Source: Guadua angustifolia (Eukaryota; Streptophyta; Magnoliopsida; Poales; Poaceae). Taken from it: DNA of 64,000 nt. The position numbers were made by a program, and so were the translations under genes. The notes beneath the pieces are model-generated. The model did no database searches and was not told where the DNA came from. It was given only the letters and a program-made list of their open reading frames with translations. Location: positions 13,510,852 to 13,574,851 of the forward strand of contig CM070508.1 in the NCBI GenBank assembly GCA_036346375.1. Direction: 5' to 3'. This document shows positions 55,480 to 64,000 of the stretch, piece after piece. Position 1 is the stretch's first letter. Every line of letters begins with the position of its first letter.

Positions 55480-57016
55480 CCGATGGTGAGCATGGCGCCC
55501 TGCGGCGACTGCGGTGTAGCTGAGCATGGCGGGGGCGTGTGCGGCGACCAGGTAATCCCATTCTTTCCCATTCTGTAGATCCTCCATGCCCTGTTGCAGT
55601 GCTGTCGTGCCTTGTTGCAGGTGTGCCTTGCGGTGTGCCATCGTACCGCCCACGTGTTGTGCCATGACACCCATCATGTCCAATTGCTAGGCCCGGCACA
55701 CCCTAGCAACCAGGCAGGCCAACCCATCCAATTCCCATATGTGCCTGCCTATGCCATGCCTCTCGTGCTACGGACCGGCCCTAAAAAGCCCAATTCGATG
55801 CCCACGTCTAGCTGGAGGGAGGCAAGCATGTGCACGGTATCCTAGGCTTTCCTCCATGCATATGGACGACATATTTTTTTTCTTTTTGCACGTCTAGTCT
55901 ATTATAAAAGTAGTCTCCCCTCACTATGAAAATGTCGTCACCTATCATGCCTATGCACCGTGGGAGAAGCACGAGGCTGCGGTCAGCCAAGTGCTGAGCA
56001 CTATAGGCGTGGTAGCACAAGTGCCGCGGCATGGAGACTTAGCAAGGTTGTTGCCGCAGCAGACAGTGCTACAAAGTTGCTCCCATAGCAGGGTAGCTCA
56101 GGAGGGTGGCAAAGTAGGCACGACAATAGGTTTCTCTTTAGAAACTGTCATAATCCACGTGCATGACTAGTGATGTTTTTTATCATTTTTGCAACTAGAT
56201 TTGAAGAAAATAGAGCTATGCGCTAGAAAAGAGTTGAACTCACGAGTGACAGGGAGGAGGGAGACTGGACAAAGCTTTGCTGCTTGACGTGATATGGGCA
56301 CCTTTAGTTTCCGTTTTTCAGATGTGCGCGCACCACTGCCTTGTACTTGCTAGTCCTTAGTACTAAATTGCATCTTACTGTAATTCAAATTGACTTCCAA
56401 TTTTTAGACCTGTTTGGAATTTAGAAACCCGGTAAAACAAACTAAGGAAATTATAATGCTCTTATAAAATTCCTGCGCGTTGTTGTTAGGTAGTTGTAAG
56501 TTGTACTAACACGTAAGTCCTAAATTTGCACAGTACTACTATTGTAATCTGCAACAAGTGATAACTGAGAACACTGAAAGTTCCGAGGCCCAAATCTTTT
56601 AAAAAACTAGTACTACCCTGATTGGTTTCTTCTTCCTCGTGAAGGCAACAGATGCCGGCTAATCATATCATACTGTCTAATCTAGTATCTCTCAAGCATG
56701 GTTGTCCGGACTACAGTAGAATTAAAGCAGAAAGTGATTCCCGTAACTCGAACACGTAAGTGAACAGACTGGGGAATTGTATTTAACATGCAACAGTGGG
56801 TACTCGCCCTATGTGTATTTTTTAATAATATTATCATAAATAATATAACGTATTTTATAATTGAACACAAAATTTATATTTTCCTTTACAATCCTAATAA
56901 ATATACATCTTTATCGAGAATTCTCTGCATACATATATTTAATATAATACTTACACGTTTTATCTTATTAGTCTATATCAATATAAAATGTCTCTTATCG
57001 CTTGGAAGGAGCCACT
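55480..57016. other. Unassigned stretch
   Basis: A GC-rich part with short degenerate repeats (TGTTGCAG, TGCCATG, near 55,570-55,790) passes into AT-rich sequence from about 56,150. No gene or transposon end was recognised. Confidence 0.4.
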
Positions 57017-59108
57017 TAGGGGTGAAAACAGGTCGGATACGGACGGATATTGCTCTTCCCGTATCCTAACCTATTTTTTTTCCCGGATTCGGAACCGGAT
57101 ACGGGTTAATCGGATCCGGATACGAATCCGGATAATTCGGGATACGGATACAGGTCGGATATATGACGGATTCGGATCGGGAACGGATAATTCGGGAATG
57201 GATAATCCAAGCATACATAAAGTAATATATGTTGAATCAAACCACACGAATACATGACAATAATAGTAAGAAATATCTCAAACAAAGTATTGAAATAATA
57301 GTAAGATATAACTTCCACTGTCATACAGTTTTGTGAACTCAATCATCTGATGCTTTAAAGAAAACTAGATTTCATTCAGATAGCTTTTGAACTGTACTTA
57401 TGTACACTAGCTTTTTAAATCGTGTAAAACCTGCTCTAAGTGACTTGACTCCTTAAGAAATGTTGCCATAGAAACTCCAAAACTCCAAAAGTGGCATCTA
57501 TGTCACTCAATCAAACATTGGCTTGTACCTAGCCATCTTTGTCCTGTAAGTGCCAGCCCATGTTTTATCTTACGTATCCCTAAGACAGGTGTGGTTCTGG
57601 AACCATATGTTATCTACTATTATATGATCAAACCCCTGTACCTGCAGAAACTGTAATATTTGTGAAGGGAGAAAAAGGAACGAAGTGTAGATTGACCAAA
57701 GAATACCATAGTCCATGAGCATCAGCTATCCAAGAAGACACCAATGCACCATTCTGACTCATGAGGATACAGAACATTCGTATCATACGGCCATAGCAAT
57801 AGTCAATTACAATCTGATACAGAGATACCGCCAAGGAGTAAACTACAATTCTAGCTATTTCAAACACAGAACTTTGACACTACAGTTGGATTGGTGCAAA
57901 ATAGAATTGAATAAATTTGGTTGTTGCAAATTCTATATTGCTTCTGACTAATTTCCCTCATAAATGTAAATGCGCCTGAACAAGGTCTCGGAGCTCATAC
58001 ACAACTCTTCCAACCACCAGAACCTAGACAATGCTGGGGTTTCTGTCCATTTTCAAGAAATCATTGATCTGGTATTGCTTGAGCCAAGTACCCAACATTT
58101 TCAAGAAATCAAGAGTTGCTTTCTGTGACAACACTTCCAAATATTACATAAATGACCGCGGAAGCAATTTTATTGAACTTCTTTTAGCATGGATTTGATG
58201 ATTTGATGTTGTGCATGCTTAATATTGACCATCATTTGGAAAACTAAATATGCTAAATGAACTGTGAGAAGGGCCCGACGGGGGGTGGAGGGAGGAGGCA
58301 AACCAACCGGAGATGTCATCGGACGCCGCCGCAGAAGGTGGCGAGGCCGGGGTCAGCGAAGAGAGCAGCGGTCCCGAGGAGGTAGGAGATGACAGCCCAG
58401 AGGTGGAGCAGCGCGGCGAGCCGGCAGAAAAGTATCCACGTGAAAATGTCGTCGGGGGAGGCCGGGAGGGAGATGCCGTCGGGGCCTGGGGGCGGGGGAG
58501 GGGGAGCGCCGCCGGGGAGGGGGGCGTGGAGCGCTGCCGGAGGTGGATGAGCCGCCGAGGGAGTCAGATTTCGAAGTGAGTCGGGGTCGGGGGAGACGAG
58601 TGGAAACTGGAGACTAGAGTCGGGGTGTTGGGGTTTTGGGGATTTCGCACCGGGCTCGAGGGAGGCGGAGTCGCCGCTGGGAAGGGAGGGAGGCGCTGGG
58701 GCCCAGGGGAGGGTGAGCGCCGACCGGGTCACCGGGGGATGGCCGGACGCCGGACGGGAGTGTCGGGAGAACTGGAGACCTGAAGAATGAATCAGATCGA
58801 TCTGGGAGGAGGACTGGGGGTTGGGCCGTTGGGGTTGGGGAACGGAAGCCGCACTGGCCGCACGAGTTCTGGAGTTCACGACCGACTAAGTACTACCGAT
58901 ATCAAAACCGGATATCCGAATATCCGATATCCGATTTCCGACCTATATTTTTCGGATAGTATACGCTCCGAATCCGACCCGATATCCGTTTTTAACTATC
59001 CAGATCCGAATCCGAATCCGACCCGATATCCAATTTACTTTCCGGATCCGGATCAGATTGGATCCGATTTCAAATCGGACGGAAACTATCCGTCCTGTTT
59101 TCACCCTA
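57017..59108. mobile_element. TIR transposon with CGGATA subterminal repeats
   Basis: The left end starts TAGGGGTGAAAACAGGTCGG and the right end, reversed, TAGGGTGAAAACAGGACGG. Both ends carry dense CGGATA, GGATACGG and GGATCCGGAT repeats over 150-230 bp, in opposite orientation. The 2.1-kb interior has no transposase. It contains a GC-rich open frame (58,316-58,879) and a second exon-like open frame (57,867-57,628, - strand). TAGGG ends suggest hAT, but the 8-bp flanks do not match (GAGCCACT, GGAACAAG), so the superfamily is uncertain. Confidence 0.68.
58316..58879 (-). pseudogene. GC-rich open frame, possible captured gene fragment
   Basis: 187 codons; ends GLATFCGGVR. The N-terminal two thirds are Pro/Ser-rich (PLPGGAPPPPPPGPDG). 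The C-terminal third has a hydrophobic helix pair (DIFTWILFCRLAALLHLWAV, ISYLLGTAALF) that could span a membrane. The high GC and coding-like character contrast with the AT-rich flanks inside the same element. TIR elements in grasses often carry captured gene pieces, so this may be a first exon of a host gene, with 57,867-57,628 as a possible later exon. I do not recognise the gene. Start codon not certain. Confidence 0.4.
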
Positions 59109-59418
59109 GGAACAAGTAACAATAACTACAAGCGCCCATCATCGTCGTCACCTTGTCGACACTCGACACATCCCCGTGATTTGACGCCGTGTTCTTCTGT
59201 TCTCGATCTCCCATGCCTGCACCAAGAACTTCAAAAGAGCGTTCACTGAATCCAATCCGAGTGACCTTGTACTGTATATGTAGGAGCATGATGGGTGGTT
59301 TACTAGCTCTGCACCTCACAACACTAGCTAGCTCCCAAGTCACAACACTAGCTAGCCTCACGTACCCATACGTGACTTCTCATACGTACGTACGTGCACG
59401 ACAGCGGCTATTATTTAA
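59109..59418. other. Unassigned stretch with short repeats
   Basis: TCACAACACTAGCTAGC occurs at 59,316 and 59,340 (24-bp period), and ACGTACGTACGTGCAC at about 59,384-59,399. No gene seen. Confidence 0.5.
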
Positions 59419-59825
59419 GACGCTGTTTGGAGCTATATTTCAACTTTAGGTCAAAAGTCACTCAAATATGCCTACAAAGCACTTAAAAAATTAAACCATA
59501 GCAAAAGTACCTTCAAAGGAGCAATGTTGGGAGGAGATTTTCAGTTATGACTTCACTTAACCGCCTCTCACCTCGCTCGCTCTATCTCCCTGCTCGCTCT
59601 ACCTACCTCCTCTCCTCGCCTCTTTGCACGTCCTGGTTGGCCGCAACCTCCTCGCCATCTCCGCGGCCTCGCCTCATCGTCTCTACTCCAAAAGCTACAG
59701 TTGCAACAGATAATTTGCCAAACGATATAACAAGAAAAGCCATAACAGCTAACTACAGCTGCTTTACTATTCAGTAAATAAAAAGTAGCTTTTTGGTCCA
59801 GTCGTAGCCCCCAAACTACAGGCCC
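59419..59825. mobile_element. Tourist-like MITE
   Basis: Starts GACGCTGTTTGGAGC and ends, reversed, GGGCCTGTAGTTTGG. TAA flanks both ends (59,416-59,418 and 59,826-59,828). 407 bp, no transposase. The GTTTGG core is shared with the 6054-6357 element. Termini are less alike than in that element. Confidence 0.68.
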
Positions 59826-60014
59826 TAAGTTTGCCTTCTCCTGGTGCTCTCCCGCCATGTTCTTCTATCCGCTTTCTCCATGAGAATTTACAATTTAGGT
59901 TTTTTTATTTAATAAAAAGGGAGAGCTATAGGAAAGTAGTATTTTACTTCTTGCATAATTTGATGAGTTGCAAATATTCTTTTAGCTTGCGAAAATAGGT
60001 CCCTTGCATAATTA

Positions 60015-60296
60015 CTCCTTCTGTCAAAAAATATAAGACTATAATTTAAATAAATTTGTTAAGAATATAAGGCTTATATATAGATTTACTAAGTTACTTC
60101 CTGTTGTATTCCTATTTGTTCTATCTCATCTATAAGTATTTATTCATTAATACCAATACAAAATATTCGCTCTCATCATTCCAAAACAATTACAAGAGAT
60201 ATCTAATTTATTTTCTCTCGTGCTTTTCTTAATTTTACCACCACCTTAATCCTGACGCAACATCAAAATATAACTTATATTTATCATCGGAGAGAG
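60015..60296. mobile_element. Stowaway-like MITE
   Basis: Starts CTCCTTCTGTCAAAAAATAT and ends, reversed, CTCTCTCCGATGATAAATAT, with TA on both sides (60,013-60,014 and 60,297-60,298). The CTCC.TC.GTC termini and TA target are those of Stowaway MITEs (Tc1/mariner). 282 bp, AT-rich, non-coding. Confidence 0.82.
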
Positions 60297-60298
60297 TA

Positions 60299-61049
60299 CA
60301 TAGCTTAGTATTTGTTGCCACAAAACTTTGGATGGCAAAATAGTCGGCTATGATAATATGAAATTTCGCATGGTAGAACAGGGTCGAGAGATCATGATTT
60401 GAAAAGCCAGGATCGACCATGCTAGAAATATCTAGAAATACAGAATAAGGAGACGTCAACGAGATTGAAGATTCACAGATTTTAAGACAGCCCAGGACTC
60501 TATCAAAGAAAAGGCTTAAGCCAACACAACAAGAGACATAATCCAAGATTTAAGTTGGCTGTTTTAGGCATTTATAACTGTATCGATTGACAAAAAAAAT
60601 TGTACACATCAACTTTTATTACTTTTTTCATCTATCTTTTCTGTACCTTAGAGGTAATTGGTAGCTAGTAGATGCCCATATTTTCTCTATAATTTGAAAT
60701 ATTAAAAAAAAATCATCGGACCATATATTTAAATGTTTAGATTGATGGATGTCTTGTAGATATATTAATGTTAAAAAAATTTAAAAAAAAGACAAGTAGA
60801 ACTACCTATAATATAAAAAAGGTGAGAGTTTGAGTTAAGGAGACGAGAAGTCTGTATTAGACTTTTGAGTTTGAGTTCTTCTATCGTAGGTGTTAAGCGC
60901 TATTAGCCTATAGTAGACTATTGAGAGATATTTGAGATAAAGCAAATGTTTCTCATTGATTCACCATTCTCATTAGTATTCGATCACACACATATATATA
61001 CAAGATTGGGGTGTCTTTTGGAAGAAGACATCTCTCCTGAAAAAGCACC
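60299..61049. other. Unassigned AT-rich stretch
   Basis: A 103-codon open frame on the - strand (60,546-60,235) overlaps the MITE and shows no motif. Otherwise simple AT-rich sequence. The part near 60,820-61,050 may be the 3' LTR or 3' end of the following copia element. Confidence 0.4.
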
Positions 61050-64000
61050 TTTTCGCAATTGATCACATGATTTATTTCATAACACTCCTCCTTGATCAAT
61101 CTCATGATAGTAATATGTCAATGAAAAACTCCTGTAAAACCCAATGGGAAAAATATCAGGAGAAAAATGATATGGTATATATATGTATACTTGTATTGAT
61201 ATTACCTCGTTAAAAACCTTAGATGAGAAATCTTGATAGAAGAACTCACTAAGGAAAAGAGTGCAATATGATGATATGATGATCATAAATGGGTTATAAT
61301 CAGGAGTTTACTCCCCCGAATTTGGCAAATCCCAAAGCCATCTCATACCAATTCCATGAACATATATCTAGAATTAAGTTGCCGGTAGAGATTTTGTAAA
61401 TAAATTGGCAAGATTCTCACAAGATTTTATTTGCAAAATATTTATGTCCCCATTTTTCTATAATTCATGAGGATAAAATAACTTAGGAGCATTGTGTTTT
61501 ATAATATTGCTTTTGTATAACCCATTTATATATGTGCAATACAAGCCATATTATCTCTCTAGATAATATCATGGGGGTTAATTGCATTATATAATGTCAC
61601 AAGACTCAAAGATATATATGGCAAACCATCTGTTTACGCCAAATTTACTCATGTGGCATCTCATGCAATTATCTTATAATATGGTGTATATGACCACTAA
61701 GGTCAGTTTACTTGACTTTCAACGATAAGTTATCACACCATAATCCAATATCTTGATTTTCCTTATAGATATAGGTCAAGAATTTTTAATACTTTGGAGA
61801 TATATGAAGATGACTTTAATGCAAGTCCAATCTCTCAAATTTAGGACCGCATTTAAATCTAGTCAATAATTAACATCAATATTGACTATCAGGCCTGATT
61901 CATTAATGCTCACATAGCATTAATATTAGCAACATTGTGTTCTAATAACATCTTCATTTATTTCTCCAAAGAATTCCATATATCTTATATATCAAACCTT
62001 TCAGAATCTTAATATTTCACAACTTTCTCTAAGTGATTAAATATATAACCAAATAATATGTTTTTCAGGACTTACAAAATATGGTTGCATCACTTAGAGA
62101 AAAGTATAACTAGTTTTTTATTGGGGGATTGTATTATTACACCAATATACTTAGTTCCTCCAAGGTACTTGAGGATACCCAGTCTCCTACCTTATAGTAG
62201 AAGATGCGTAATTATATGGTAAACTCTTAATATCCTTATTTTTGTCTTTTAGGTTATGATGGGTCATTATCCAACTTCTATGGACAATTGGTGTATATTG
62301 ACTGGATGCATTTTCCTTTCTAGGAAAATCACTTCCAGGAAATCCGCTTCCTTCATTCTTCCATGAAACACTCTTTCTTCAATAAAGATGTTTCGCCAAA
62401 TAGGAGCATGAACTAAACCTTTGTTTAGTATATAACCAGTTTGTATATCTTTTAGTTATAAAAACCATTTCCTTCTCTTAATGGAAAATCTCAAGGCATT
62501 CACTTTTATAGGCATTTCTCCCCCTAATGCCATGATTAATTTGATCTTTATTAACAACATACTTTCCAAAATCTCCTCTTATAGGCATAAGATTAAAAGA
62601 AATACCAATCCAAAAATCCTTCAATAGCCCTAATATGTATGTTGTAGTGGTGATATTATGTGGGAAATGTATCATTCCACACACTGTTAAATAATCAAGG
62701 GTATACAGTGATATAGACTTTTATCAATGCAGTGTATTGGCATGAAAACTGCATGATCCCACATTCTAGTGGGCTATCCCATCAGTTTGGGATAATATCT
62801 GCGACAAGATACCCACATAGGGATCAAATAGTCGATAGAATTAACCAAAGTCTAGATTATTTTGCTCATTATTTGACCCAAATACTCAAACAAATATCTG
62901 AAAATGGGTCACTAATTAATGCGACATGATCATGACTAGTATGAACTAGTTACCAGCATAGTTTAAAATTTTAAAGGCTCCATTTGAGCATATATTTAAT
63001 GCTGGTATCAAACGTGACCAAACATAATCTGCACTAAAATATGTTCTTACAGAACAAATCAATCATTGATAAGATGTATGCCGTATGTGCACAATGACAT
63101 AATTATGCACATTTCTCATTGTGCATTTCTAAATCGTCAATAGTGCCATGATCATCTATGATCATAGGTCAGAGCCAAGTAATTTTGGGAATCATTTGTT
63201 TCAAAACAAATGAATATAACTTCTAGTCACAATGCATTCATGCAACCATGTGCATGTACATTGTTTGTCTGCGAGTAGCAAATTGCCAAAATAGTAATCA
63301 ACTATCCACTACGTGGATATTGGCAATAGCATAAGTGACTTTCAGTATCAACCGGATACATACAAAGTCATTCAATTATTCCCAAAAAATTCTTATTGAT
63401 TTATCCATGTACCATTTGAATAAAAAATCTTCAAATTCCTATCATCATAAGCATATGACACTATACCTTTCAATAGGAATTTATCTAAATAAATTCCCAT
63501 CATTAAAAGCTCTTTTTGTAAACTATATAATATTCTCCCCCTTTTCACGTTAACCATAAAATTTCGAGTAATAGCATATGCATCAAGTATATGCTTCGAA
63601 CCAACTCAAATTTGGATTCATACTTTTACTCAAGTATGAATTTTATGGCATGTAACCAACATATATCTTGGAGAATCAGATAGACTTTTATGTCCTATGA
63701 CATATTATAGTCAATTTGATTCACCATGAATCAAATCATTATTAAGCTATATTCCAATGCCACCGTGGAAAAAATCTTTCCATTTGTCTTCAAGACATCG
63801 GTGTATATTTTAAGGCTTTAATAAGTGTCCTGAACACTTATGTTTTCTCACAAGGCAAAGTGCATAAATAAAAATTTAAGGCATAACACATTTCACTGTT
63901 CTATGCAAGATTAATCATCTTACCTCAAGTAATATATGCTATGAGCATAATGTTCTATTCAACATTTTCACGCAATCAACTCTTCTCCAAGAGAGAAAGC
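61050..64000 (-). mobile_element. Degenerate copia element H (- strand), 3' part
   Basis: RNase H remnants at 61,330-61,760 show copia orientation toward lower coordinates. The region up to the window end is likely the same element (pol reading downward), but it is so decayed that I can name no further domain with confidence. A 68-codon open frame at 62,684-62,478 has no clear motif. The element continues beyond the window. Confidence 0.5.
61330..61760 (-). pseudogene. Copia H RNase H remnant
   Basis: On the - strand, with stops and frame changes: GVITYR.KSSKLTLVVIYTI (about 61,735-61,680), RDNMACIAHI.MGYTKAIL (about 61,565-61,510), NYRKMGT and, in another frame, KSCENLANLFTKSLPATTF (about 61,421-61,365) with YVHGIGMRWLWDL (61,360-61,325). 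These are the ends of copia RNase H ('EDN..CIAQ', 'ENLADLFTKSLP'). Non-functional. Confidence 0.72.

Noticed and set aside
54957..55523. 188-codon Ser/Pro/Leu-rich frame
   Set aside because: Produced by the homopyrimidine tract; all three + frames are open and have the same simple composition.
58313..58579. 88-codon + strand Glu/Gly-rich frame
   Set aside because: Opposite strand of the longer Pro-rich frame; typical mirror of GC-rich coding sequence.
1..64000. tRNA or rRNA genes
   Set aside because: No cloverleaf with matching A/B boxes and no rRNA core sequence was noticed; a tRNAscan-type search would be needed to exclude a decayed copy.

Overview
This window reads as intergenic DNA of a grass (Poaceae) nuclear genome. 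No intact host gene, tRNA, rRNA or CRISPR array was recognised. The repeat families point to a large grass genome: Tourist-like and Stowaway-like MITEs, plant L1 LINEs, a Sirevirus-type copia, Tat-lineage gypsy elements carrying antisense genes, and many solo LTRs. The species cannot be named from the sequence.

Left part (1-20,960). A decayed copia element on the + strand (E) runs from about 399 to 12,330. Its gag is split by a 7.2-kb antisense L1 LINE (F, 829-7986) flanked by a 16-bp target-site duplication (TSD). F itself holds two MITEs. The RNase H of E is split by a solo LTR (10,883-11,695). A GCTCGAG-rich small element follows (12,601-12,936), then 2.2 kb of unassigned DNA, a solo LTR (15,173-16,196, TSD ATAAT), a second antisense LINE (G, 16,449-18,533) that carries another solo LTR (16,782-17,479, TSD CTTTT), a LINE shard, and an AT-rich degenerate tandem repeat with a period near 170 bp.

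Central part (20,961-53,899). An old Sirevirus-like copia on the - strand (D) has LTRs at 20,961-22,680 and 52,113-53,899. Its 3' region holds a solo LTR (22,725-23,432, TSD AGCAT) and a 21.2-kb gypsy complex (24,138-45,322, TSD GTGTG). The complex is an outer Tat gypsy on the + strand (A) whose pol is interrupted at 29,049-39,081 by related - strand sequence. That insert consists of one complete LTR-to-LTR element (B, 30,490-39,081) plus a partial gag (C, 29,049-30,489) sharing B's LTR. C is joined to A's RNase H through a GCATG microhomology, and about 0.5 kb of A is missing. Nesting order from oldest to youngest: D, then A, then B/C.

The most interesting feature is the 3' region of A and B. 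Downstream of pol, on the strand opposite to gag-pol, A carries two separate gene-like units. Unit 1 (44,050 to 41,131) starts behind a TATA box and can be read as six exons with five GT-AG introns of 66-95 bp. It has a gypsy-type 'Transposase_28'-like first exon and a coiled-coil C-terminal part. Unit 2 (40,771 to 40,478) has its own TATA-like box and encodes a 97-residue acidic protein. B has lost nearly all of unit 1 but keeps unit 2 (32,042-32,326, 94 residues) and both TATA boxes. Unit 2 is uninterrupted in both copies although gag-pol is full of stops in both.

Right part (53,900-64,000). A hAT transposase shard abuts the D LTR. Then come unassigned DNA, a pyrimidine-rich tract, a TIR element with CGGATA subterminal repeats enclosing a GC-rich, possibly captured gene fragment (57,017-59,108), a Tourist-like MITE, a Stowaway-like MITE, and the degenerate 3' end of another - strand copia. 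All boundaries and frames were read by eye. Divergence figures are rough hand counts.
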